Source of the DNA: a virus
Virus record (IMG/VR): IMGVR_UViG_3300027782_000107
Span: 1-56,171 of that record
Length of the DNA stretch: 56,171 bases
Strand: one strand, 5' to 3'
Shown: positions 25,231 to 33,900 of the stretch, piece by piece
How the letters are laid out: each line of letters starts with the position of its first letter
Position numbering within the stretch: the stretch's first letter is position 1
The notes under the pieces: generated by a model
Seen by the model: only the letters and a program-made list of their open reading frames with translations
Database searches by the model: none
Told to the model about the DNA's origin: nothing
Program-made: the position numbers and the translations under genes

Positions 25231-26226
25231 ATGTCAACAATAGTCTTAAGAGCGACTAAAGGTTCGCCTCTTACCAATACTGAAGTCGATACAAACTTTA
25301 GTAACTTAAACACAGATAAACTAGAAGCCACCTACGCAGGTGCGATGAACAGTTTAACTGGCGGTACTTCTATCGTCACTCTGGGAACAGTTACTACTGG
25401 TACGTGGTCTGCCACTGCTATCGGTGCGACTAAAGGTGGTACTGGTCAAACAACTTATGCAGCTGGCGATTTGCTTTACGCAAGTGCCACAAATACTTTA
25501 AGTAAACTAACTAAACCATCTACTGCTAGTTACCTAAAAATGGCTTCTGATGGTACTCCTTCTTGGGATACTCTTGGCTTAGATGACATTACTGCCACTG
25601 GTACTGTTACCACTGGTACTTGGAATGCATCTGTTATCGGTGCTGCATATGGTGGTACTGGTATCGCAAATAATGCAGCAAATACTATTGCTTTCACTGG
25701 TAACTTTTCGCTTGGTTTAACTCTATCTGCAAACACATCGCTGACTTTACCGTCTTCTGGTACAGTGGCTACTATTGCAGGTTCTCAGGCATTTACAAAT
25801 AAAACATACAATGGCTTAACAGTAACATCAAGCACTGGTACTTTAACCATTACTAATGCTAAAGTTCTATCAGTAAGCAATACACTAACATTTACTGGTA
25901 CAGATTCGTCTTCAGTAGCGTTCGGAGCAGGTGGTACAGTTGCTTATACAGACGTGGGTACTTTATCCAGTCTAGTATCAGTTGGCACTATCACTACTGG
26001 TACTTGGTCAGCCACTGCCATTGCAGCTACTAAAGGTGGAACTGGTTTAACGAGTTATGCTACTGGTGATATAGTTTACGCTTCTGCGACAAATACCCTA
26101 AGTAAATTAACAGCAGGTACAGATGGAAATGTTCTAACACTTGCCAGTGGTGTCCCATCATGGGCAGCACCAACTGGTGCTTCAACAGGTAAGGCTATTG
26201 CAATGGCATTAGTTTTTGGCTCATAA
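25231..26226 (+). CDS. Tail fibre-like repeat protein
   Basis: The 331-residue protein opens with STIVLRATKGSPLTNTEVDT, a common fibre N-terminus in marine myoviruses. It continues with the module GTVTTGTWSATAIGATKGGT, repeated with TGTWNASVIGAAYGGTG and TGTWSATAIAATKGGTG, and a FTNKTYNGLTVTSSTGTLTI unit. Composition is Thr/Gly/Ala/Ser-rich, typical of beta-structured trimeric fibres. It ends [14 protein letters not shown], nearly the same C-terminus as the fibre at 44727-46721. It probably encodes a short fibre or fibre segment. Confidence 0.75.
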   Translation: MSTIVLRATKGSPLTNTEVDTNFSNLNTDKLEATYAGAMNSLTGGTSIVTLGTVTTGTWSATAIGATKGGTGQTTYAAGDLLYASATNTLSKLTKPSTASYLKMASDGTPSWDTLGLDDITATGTVTTGTWNASVIGAAYGGTGIANNAANTIAFTGNFSLGLTLSANTSLTLPSSGTVATIAGSQAFTNKTYNGLTVTSSTGTLTITNAKVLSVSNTLTFTGTDSSSVAFGAGGTVAYTDVGTLSSLVSVGTITTGTWSATAIAATKGGTGLTSYATGDIVYASATNTLSKLTAGTDGNVLTLASGVPSWAAPTGASTGKAIAMALVFGS

Positions 26227-26244
26227 TTTTAAGAGGAAATAGAA

Positions 26245-26649
26245 ATGGCAAATCCAAATATTGTAAACGTAGCAACTATTAATGGTTCTACTACATACCA
26301 ATCATTAACAAACACAAACGATAATGCTTTAGTCACCAATGCTTCATCTAGCGGAACTATTGTTAAAGTAAACAACATTTTTGTGTCAAACGTAAATGGT
26401 GTGTCAGCTGCGACTGTATCACTATCATTCCGTTCTGCTGCAAACACTGTTACTTCTGGTACATTAAGCACTGCTAGCAACGGTACTGCATATCGTTTAG
26501 TATATCAAATTTCGGTTCCTGCAAACACAACTTTAATGTTGTTGGATAAAGCTGGTGCAATTTACTTGACAGAAAATACATCAATTTCTATTCAAGCAGG
26601 AACAGCAAGTTACCTAGAAGTGGTTGCTTCATTCGAAACAATTTCTTAA
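26245..26649 (+). CDS. Small beta-rich virion protein, probable fibre accessory
   Basis: The 134-residue protein (MANPNIVNVATINGSTTYQS) is Thr/Ser/Ala/Asn-rich with a regular beta pattern (VKVNNIFVSNVNG, LVYQISVPANTTLMLLDKAG, ISIQAGTASYLEVVASFETI). Similar short proteins occur near fibre genes of marine T4-like phages. No enzyme motif is seen. An AGAGG SD lies upstream. It may be a decoration or fibre-tip subunit. Confidence 0.6.
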   Translation: MANPNIVNVATINGSTTYQSLTNTNDNALVTNASSSGTIVKVNNIFVSNVNGVSAATVSLSFRSAANTVTSGTLSTASNGTAYRLVYQISVPANTTLMLLDKAGAIYLTENTSISIQAGTASYLEVVASFETIS

Positions 26650-26679
26650 TTTTAGTTTTTGAATACGAGATAGGACACC

Positions 26680-28284
26680 ATGTCTAAAAGATATCCAGGA
26701 AATTTTATCACTGGTAATCCAGTAGCATTATCACAAACATCAAATAATGGTATTTGGGATTTAAAGGATCAGTACCAAGCAACTGCCAATGGTACTTGGC
26801 AAGAAGCCGATGGTATCTATGAGATTCCTAAATCGCTAAGATTTAGAGGTTCAGCATTAGCGAATTTGACCAGAACTCCAACTGTCGATGGAAACCGCAA
26901 AAAATGGACATGGAGTGGATGGGTAAAACGAGGGCAGTTGGAATCTTCAGCTACTGATCGTATATTGTTTAGTTCTCCTTCTCAATCTGGAAATGACGGC
27001 ATTGCTGCAATATATTTCAATGGTGATCAACTTCATACCTATTACGATACTAGCGGTGCAAATCCTTATGGTGCTATTGGTCCAGCTTATTATCGTGACC
27101 CATCAGCTTGGTACCATATTGTTTGGGCTGTTGATGCAGTAAATACAATTCATAAAGTTTATGTAAATAATGTATTAGTTTCTACTGATACTTCTAAATA
27201 TCCACCTAATTACGATTATTCAATGAATCGTGCTGGATATACTCATACATTTGGGACTCAAGCATGGGGTCCAACTAATTATTTTGACGGCTACATGGCA
27301 GAAGTTAACTTTGTTGATGGACAGTTCTTAGATCCATCATACTTCGGTTATACTGATGCTATTACAGGCATCTGGCAACCAAAGCGTTACACTGGTGCAT
27401 ATGGAACAAATGGCTTTTATCTATCATTTAATGTAGATACAACTTTCTCCACAGACTTCTTAGTAGTTGCTGGTGGTGCTGGTGGTGGATCGAATCGTGG
27501 TGGTGGCGGTGGTGCTGGTGGTTTTAGGACTTCTGCTGGAACAAGTGGTGCCAACTCTGCTGCTGAAACTGCTCTTACTTTATCCACTGGAGTTGCTTAT
27601 ACAGTAACTGTCGGTGCTGGTGGTGGTAGTTATACCAACGGTAGCAATTCTGTATTCTCAACTGTTACTTCTCTTGGTGGTGGACGTGGCGGGGGCGCAT
27701 CAAATGGAGAACCAGCTTCTGGTGGATCTGGTGGCGGTGGTGCAGGTGACGACGGTGCTGGTTTTGCAGGAACTGCTGGACAAGGTTTTGCTGGTGGTAC
27801 TGGTGAAGATAATGGTGGATCTGGACGTAGCGGTGGTGGCGGTGGCGGTGCTGGGCAAGTTGGAGCGACTGCCGTTAATGGAACATTCACTGCTGGTAAT
27901 GGTGGTAATGGTCTTGCATCAACAATTTCTGGTTCTTCAGTAACATACGCTGCAGGTGGCGGTGGTGGACATTTAAATAACGGAACTGCTGGTACTGCTG
28001 GTACTGGTGGATCGGGTGGTCTTGGTGGTAATGGTGCATCTGGCTCTTCAGGTGGCACAGGTGGTTCTGCCTCAGCAAATACTGGTAGTGGCGGTGGTGG
28101 TTCTGCAGCTATTGCTTCTGGCGGTAGCGGTGGTTCTGGTATCGTTGTTATTAAAATCCCATCATCACGAACTGCATTCTTTAGTTCTGGAGTAACATTT
28201 ACTGGCGGTACAGCAAGCGGTGGATTTAGAATTTACACTGTAACTCAAACATCTACAACATCTGAAACGGTAACATTCGCATGA
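26680..28284 (+). CDS. Adhesin with LamG-like and glycine-rich domains
   Basis: The 534-residue protein has an N-terminal peptide KRYPGNFITGNPVALSQTSN, then a LamG/concanavalin-like domain (about 50-250: KWTWSGWVKRG, DPSAWYHIVWAVD, VYVNNVLV, FDGYMAEVNFVDGQ). Residues about 265-510 are a glycine-rich domain with many GGGG runs, starting FLVVAGGAGGG and closing GGSGGSGIVVIKIPSS. Such domains are common in phage adhesins. It shares its N-terminus and LamG domain with the 1810-residue protein downstream but lacks the SPRY part, which occurs as a separate ORF at 28635. The stop overlaps the next start (ATGA). Confidence 0.75.
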   Translation: MSKRYPGNFITGNPVALSQTSNNGIWDLKDQYQATANGTWQEADGIYEIPKSLRFRGSALANLTRTPTVDGNRKKWTWSGWVKRGQLESSATDRILFSSPSQSGNDGIAAIYFNGDQLHTYYDTSGANPYGAIGPAYYRDPSAWYHIVWAVDAVNTIHKVYVNNVLVSTDTSKYPPNYDYSMNRAGYTHTFGTQAWGPTNYFDGYMAEVNFVDGQFLDPSYFGYTDAITGIWQPKRYTGAYGTNGFYLSFNVDTTFSTDFLVVAGGAGGGSNRGGGGGAGGFRTSAGTSGANSAAETALTLSTGVAYTVTVGAGGGSYTNGSNSVFSTVTSLGGGRGGGASNGEPASGGSGGGGAGDDGAGFAGTAGQGFAGGTGEDNGGSGRSGGGGGGAGQVGATAVNGTFTAGNGGNGLASTISGSSVTYAAGGGGGHLNNGTAGTAGTGGSGGLGGNGASGSSGGTGGSASANTGSGGGGSAAIASGGSGGSGIVVIKIPSSRTAFFSSGVTFTGGTASGGFRIYTVTQTSTTSETVTFA

Positions 28285-28634
28285 GCCACTTTGCAAAATT
28301 AAACGAAAATAATATTGTTGTCTTTGTAACTGTCGGTAGACAAGAAGACGATGGTAAAGAAGCAGAATTAACTGCTCGCACAGGAGATGTTTATAAACAA
28401 ACATCTTACAATACATATGGTGGAGTCCACAAATTAGGTGGCACTCCATTTAGAAAAAATTATGCTGGAATTGGATATACTTACGATGAAACTCGTGATG
28501 CGTTTATTCCACCTAAAGAATTTAACTCTTGGGTTTTAAATGAACAAACCTGCTTATGGGAGGCACCAACTGCTATGCCACTAGATGGATTATATGATTG
28601 GGATGAATCTCAACAGAAATGGGTGGAGGCTTAA
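28281..28634 (+). CDS. Conserved small protein of marine T4-like phages (fibre-associated)
   Basis: The 117-residue protein has a recognisable pattern: MSHFAKLNENNIVVFVTVGR, VYKQTSYNTYGGVHKLGGTP, RKNYAGIGYTYDETRDAFIP, then FNSWVLNEQTCLWEAP and YDWDESQQKWVEA. This family is very frequent next to fibre and other structural genes in marine myoviruses, with unknown function. The start overlaps the previous gene (ATGA) and the stop abuts the next ATG, so it is coupled to two adhesins. It may be a structural tail component or assembly factor. Confidence 0.75.
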   Translation: MSHFAKLNENNIVVFVTVGRQEDDGKEAELTARTGDVYKQTSYNTYGGVHKLGGTPFRKNYAGIGYTYDETRDAFIPPKEFNSWVLNEQTCLWEAPTAMPLDGLYDWDESQQKWVEA

Positions 28635-30368
28635 ATGGCAATATATTTTGGCTCTGACGCATCAGGTAATGGTAATCACTGGCAAGCAATTAATTTTAGT
28701 ACCACTTCAACAAGCACAACATATGACTTAATGGTTGATTCACCAACCAACGTATTTACATCAGCAACAGATATTGGTGGTGTAGTTCCAGGAAATTATG
28801 CTACATTAAGTAATTTAGTTCCACAAACAAATTCATCTTTAACTGATGGTAATTTACAATGGTTTAACCAAAGTGGTGTGAGTACTAGTTATGCTAAACC
28901 AGCATCTTTTTGGGGTCCAGGAAAATGGTACTTTGAGGTGACAGTAACTAATGGTTCTGCCACTTCAGTCATGGATACTGGTGCTATTGGTGTGATGGTA
29001 TATGATCCAGCAACAACTTATGCAAGTCGTTCTATCGGTTATGGTAGTAATGATTTCGTATGGAGATATGATGGGAACAAAGTAAATAACGGTACTGCAA
29101 CTGCATACGGTACTGCAGTTAACTCTAATACTGACGTGGTTATGTGTGCATATGATACATCGAACAATACAGTTTGGTTCGGTAAAAATGGTACTTGGTT
29201 TGCTTCTAGTAATCCTGCAACAGCAACTAGCCCAGCGTTTACAGATAGTGCAAGATCTCAATTAGAATATTTGTTTAAACCAATCGTGCATTCAACTCAT
29301 GGTGGTGGTGGAACTGCAGTTAATGTAGTTAATTTTGGTCAGCGACCATTTGCTTATACTCCACCTACTGGATTTAAATCATTATGTACAACTAATTTAC
29401 AAGCAGTTGGCACATCTTCTGTTGCAACAGCTGCATTAACACCAAATAAGTGGTTTGACACTAATCTTTATGGTGGTTCCAATGGAGATATTCGTGTACA
29501 AAATGCTGGTTTCCAACCAGATTTTATTTGGATTAAATCCAGACAAATTCAAGGACATGTATTAGTTAATTCTATTGGTGGTGGGGGAGAAATACTTCAA
29601 TCAAATACTGCTAGTACACCTCTAACTGGGATAACAAAACCAATAATTTTTGATTCTAATGGGTTTACCTCAACAACTGATATTCATACAAATGGTTATG
29701 GTTATGCTGCATGGCAGTGGAAACAATCACCAACAGCTGGATTTAATATTGTTTCATATACTGGTGATGGTACAAACAATAGAGCAATTTCTCATAATCT
29801 TGGAGTCACCCCAGAATTTATTATAGTAAAAGATCGTACTATTGCATACAACTGGGATATCTATCATAGAGATTTAGGTATTAGTGCTACACTTATATTT
29901 ACTGATGCTGGCACAAGAAATTATAGTGCGTTTGGTAGCACAGCACCAAATAGCAGCAACTTCTTTACTCAAAATAGTTATACTAATACTAGTGGTAGTA
30001 GAATGATTGCTTATCTCTGGGCATCAGTTCCAGGATTTAGTAAAATGGGATCTTTTACTGGTAACGCATCTACAGATGGTCCATTTGTATATTGTGGATT
30101 TAGACCTCGATTTATTATAACTAAAAACTTAACTAATGGTGCATTCTGGGTTATTCATGATACTGCTCGTGATCCATCAAATGTTTCTGATAGATATGTA
30201 TATCCAAACAATAACCTTGCAGAAGGACAAACTTATTCTAAATTTGATATACTATCGAATGGATTTAAGTGTCGTAATACTAATGATAATGTTAACTATA
30301 CTGGAGTAACGACCATATTTGCTGCATTTGCAGAGTCGCCATTCGGACTAAATAACAGAGCAAGATAA
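28635..30368 (+). CDS. SPRY-domain adhesin (fibre C-terminal part)
   Basis: The 577-residue protein opens abruptly at what looks like a domain junction (FGSDASGNGNHWQAINFSTT). In the 1810-residue protein the equivalent SGNGNNW segment follows a LamG domain without a break. Residues about 90-260 resemble SPRY (GPGKWYFEVTVTNG, VVMCAYDTSNNTVWFGKNGT, NFGQRPFAYTPPTGFK). Residues 360-577 match the C-terminus of the 1810-residue protein (AISHNLGVTPEFIIVKDRT, AYLWASVPGFSKMGSFTGNA, DGPFVYCGFRPRFIITKN, FAAFAESPFGLNNRAR). It is followed by a putative fibre chaperone. Confidence 0.75.
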   Translation: MAIYFGSDASGNGNHWQAINFSTTSTSTTYDLMVDSPTNVFTSATDIGGVVPGNYATLSNLVPQTNSSLTDGNLQWFNQSGVSTSYAKPASFWGPGKWYFEVTVTNGSATSVMDTGAIGVMVYDPATTYASRSIGYGSNDFVWRYDGNKVNNGTATAYGTAVNSNTDVVMCAYDTSNNTVWFGKNGTWFASSNPATATSPAFTDSARSQLEYLFKPIVHSTHGGGGTAVNVVNFGQRPFAYTPPTGFKSLCTTNLQAVGTSSVATAALTPNKWFDTNLYGGSNGDIRVQNAGFQPDFIWIKSRQIQGHVLVNSIGGGGEILQSNTASTPLTGITKPIIFDSNGFTSTTDIHTNGYGYAAWQWKQSPTAGFNIVSYTGDGTNNRAISHNLGVTPEFIIVKDRTIAYNWDIYHRDLGISATLIFTDAGTRNYSAFGSTAPNSSNFFTQNSYTNTSGSRMIAYLWASVPGFSKMGSFTGNASTDGPFVYCGFRPRFIITKNLTNGAFWVIHDTARDPSNVSDRYVYPNNNLAEGQTYSKFDILSNGFKCRNTNDNVNYTGVTTIFAAFAESPFGLNNRAR

Positions 30369-30380
30369 AAGAGATTAAAA

Positions 30381-30926
30381 ATGACAACTTACTACTTAAA
30401 TGGTTCACCAATTACTGAAAATTCAGATATTACTCTGAATGGAATGACATATCCGTATTCATGGTTAGAAGGAACTTCTCCTTCTGTTCGTGCATCACTG
30501 GGCATTGAAAAAGATGGTGACAATAATTTTGAAACCAAATACTACTGGGGTATTAATAATCCTAGAATTCTTGAGGATCGTGAAGAAGTAGATAAAGATG
30601 GTAATCCAATGTACGTTCAAGTATGGGATGAGACTGTTGGAGTAGATGGAGAGATGGTTGATACCACTAAGCGTTTGATTGCAAAAGGTTTAAAGACTAC
30701 ATGCACTGCAGAAGTCAAAGCCAAGACAAACGATCTACTAAAACCAACTGACTATCTAATTATTCGTAATGAAGTAGAATCCGTAGTGATTCCAACTGAT
30801 GTTGTGGCATATCGTGCTGCGATTGTTACAGAGTCAGACAGAGTGGTAACTGCAATTGCTGCAGTTGAAACTGTTGACGAGTTGATTGAAGTTATGACGT
30901 CAATCACATGGCCAAAAGCTGAATAA
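30381..30926 (+). CDS. Putative tail fibre assembly chaperone (DUF4376-like), copy 1
   Basis: The 181-residue protein has a variable N-terminal half (MTTYYLNGSPITENSDITLN) and a C-terminal half KTNDLLKPTDYLIIRNEVES, then VVIPTDVVAYRAAIVTESDR and ITWPKAE. The C-terminal pattern LxxTDWxxxRxxExxxxIPxxxxxYRxxI is that of DUF4376-like proteins found after fibre genes and thought to help fibre folding. It lies 12 nt after the SPRY adhesin and is paralogous to the gene at 36430, which follows the giant adhesin. Confidence 0.7.
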   Translation: MTTYYLNGSPITENSDITLNGMTYPYSWLEGTSPSVRASLGIEKDGDNNFETKYYWGINNPRILEDREEVDKDGNPMYVQVWDETVGVDGEMVDTTKRLIAKGLKTTCTAEVKAKTNDLLKPTDYLIIRNEVESVVIPTDVVAYRAAIVTESDRVVTAIAAVETVDELIEVMTSITWPKAE

Positions 30927-30929
30927 ATA
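30922..30929 (+). promoter_or_regulatory. Late-promoter-like box before the giant adhesin
   Basis: AATAAATA overlaps the stop region of the upstream gene and ends 34 nt before the ATG at 30964. An AAGGT SD lies between. It would start transcription near 30936 for the 1810-residue adhesin. Confidence 0.4.
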
Positions 30930-30963
30930 ATAGTATAGAACACAATACAATTAAGGTAAATAA

Positions 30964-33900
30964 ATGACTCGTCGCTATACTGGTGGATTTTTATCCGCAA
31001 CAGAACAAGTAACTGACGCTAACACAGCTAATGGTATTTTCTCAGTTCAAGATGCTGGCGCATTAACTGCAGCTGGATCATTTCCAACTGGTCGTTGGAC
31101 TCCACAGCGTTCAATAAGATTTAGAAGAGCTAATAAAGGTTATTTTAGTAGAACTCCTGGAACTGCTGGTAATCGTAGAACTTGGACTTGGTCTGCTTGG
31201 GTGAAACAAACAAATTTAACAAATGGTGCACAACCATATTTTACTGCTAGTAATGATTATGCTAATGGAACCTATTCAACAACAATATATTATAATGGTT
31301 CATCTTTTAAAACTAGAAGTTATGAGGCTTCCACAGAAGTTTTTGCACTAGAAACAACTGCGCAATATCGTGACCCTTCTGCTTGGTATCATTTAGTTAT
31401 TTCTGTTGACACCACTCATGCAATCGCATCAGAGCGAGTAAAAATGTATGTTAATGGTGTTCAACAAACAGCTTTTGATCAGGCAACCTACCCAAGTACT
31501 ATAAATTACGATACCTATGTAAATAGTACTGCTCCTCACAGAATTGGTAGTTATCCATATGGGGCTGGATTTGACGATCAATACTATATGGATGGTTATA
31601 TGACTGAGTATAATCTAATTGACGGACAAGCCCTAACTCCATATGCATTTGGTTTTACTGATCCAGAAACAGGAACATGGGTTCCAAAGCGTTATACTGG
31701 TTCATATGGTACAAATGGTTTCTATCTAGATTTCCGTGATAATTCTGCATCCACTGCTGCAGCAATTGGCGCAGATCGTTCAGGTAATGGTAACAACTGG
31801 ACACCAAACATTATCTCTCTAACTGCTGGTACAACATACGACTCATCGGTCGATGTTCCAGGAATTGCAGCAGTATCATCACAACCAGATATTGGTGGTG
31901 TGCAGCGTGGTAACTACCCTACATTTAATCCATTATCGAAAGGCTCGTCTATCACCCTTTCTGAAAGTAATAGTTATGCTTACAATAACTCTTCTGCGTC
32001 TTATCAAGTAGTTTGGACAACTCAAGCTATTCCTCCTTCTGGTAAATATTATTGGGAATTTACACTAGCTGGTGCTGGAGACGTGTTCTCTGCTGGTATT
32101 GCTCCAGTTTCAATGAGTAGCGTAGTATCTGGAAATATTGCTAACCAAGTTGGTAAATCTCCATCTGCGTATAGTAACTATTCTGGATCAGCTGGGTTAT
32201 ATTGTGGACCAGGTTATAGCAATGCTCTATCTGCAGCAGCAGATGATGTTCTTAACTTTGCATATGATGCTGATACTGGTAGAATCTGGATTGGTAAAAA
32301 TGGAACATTTTATGCACCAATAGGTGGCACCAATACTTCAACTGCACATGGTTCTACAATTGTTGGATCTGGAATACCATCTGATGTAGTTGATGCGCAA
32401 TGGCGCCAAGAAGGTATGATTCCATACATGATGGCATACAATGGTACAGGTACTGGCACACGTGGTGGACGTTATAATTTCGGTCAGCGTCAATTTGCAT
32501 ATACTCCACCAGCAGGGTTTAAATCTTTTTGCACAACTACAATACCTACCCCAGTCATCAAACGTCCAAGTGATCACTTTGATGTTAAGACATACACTGG
32601 TAATGGAACAAACTTAACAGTTGGTACAACTGCAAAAGAAGTTTCAACATTTTCTACTTCTAGTTTAGAATTTAAACCAGAACAATTTTCTTATGCGCTT
32701 AGAACTCCAGCAGTCACTGGAAGTCAAACAACTGCCACATATTCATTTTGGTTAAAGCGTGCTGTTATTTCAGCAAATCATCCTTTCCACACGACTAAAA
32801 TTGGTTCAGCTGGAACAAATGCAACTGTATTACAATTTAGAGATAATAATAAGTTAGACATTACTTTTGCCAGCACTGGTGATACCAATTATGGGAATCA
32901 AACTAGTAGACTTTTTACTGATACAACATCATGGTATCATGTCGTTGTTGCTGTTGATACAACACAAGTAAGTGATTTAAATAGATTAAAAGTTTATGTT
33001 AATGGAGTGCAAGTATTTTCATGGGATACATCAAGTATTCCTCCGCTAAATGCAACTTTAAGATTAAGTAATAGTTCTTTACCATTTAACATTGGTGCAG
33101 ATCCTCGTGATGGTACTTACTTTAACGGCTCTATTTCAGAAGCATACTTTATTGATGGTCAAGCACTAACAGCATCTAGTTTTGGTCAGTTTGATGCAAA
33201 TAATAACTGGATGCCACAGCGTTATACTGGTACATATGGAACAAATGGTTTCTATCTACCATTCTCTAAGCCAAGTAACGTAGACACTATGTCTTATGCT
33301 GGTTCATTTAACGGAAGTAACCAATATCTACAGGCTACTTTACCAGCAACATTGTCTGGCGCATTCACGATTGAAGCGTATGTTTATAGAAATTCCGCCA
33401 TCAATGGTGCGATCTTCACCATTGGGGATTCAAACACAAGCACTGGTCTTGAGTTGTACATTGGGACAACTGGAACTTTGTATCAAGTCTATTCTTCTGG
33501 CTCCCAGATAAGTTTAAGCAGCCCAACTGGTGCAGTACCAAATGTTGGTGGTTGGTCTCATGTTGCAGTTACTAGAGATTCAAGTAATGTTGTTAGAATG
33601 TTTGTTGATGGTAAACAAGCGGGATCAACATGGACAACAGCTGCAGCGTTTTCAACTGCAGTGAGAATTGGCGTTGAATATTATAATGCAACATTAAATT
33701 CCAACTATTTTAACGGATACATCTCTAACTTCCGAATTGTTAATGGCACAGCATTATACACATCAACTACTTACACACCACCAACTTCTGCATTAACTGC
33801 AGTCGCTAATACTGCATTGTTAACTCTACAAAGCGCAACAGTTGTAGATAATAGCACCAATGCTCTTTCAATCACAAATAATAATACAGTAACGATATCT

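Noticed and set aside
27630-28058. 142-codon proline-rich open frame on the minus strand
   Set aside because: It is the complement of the glycine-rich (GGT) adhesin domain; a Pro-rich antisense frame is expected from this composition.
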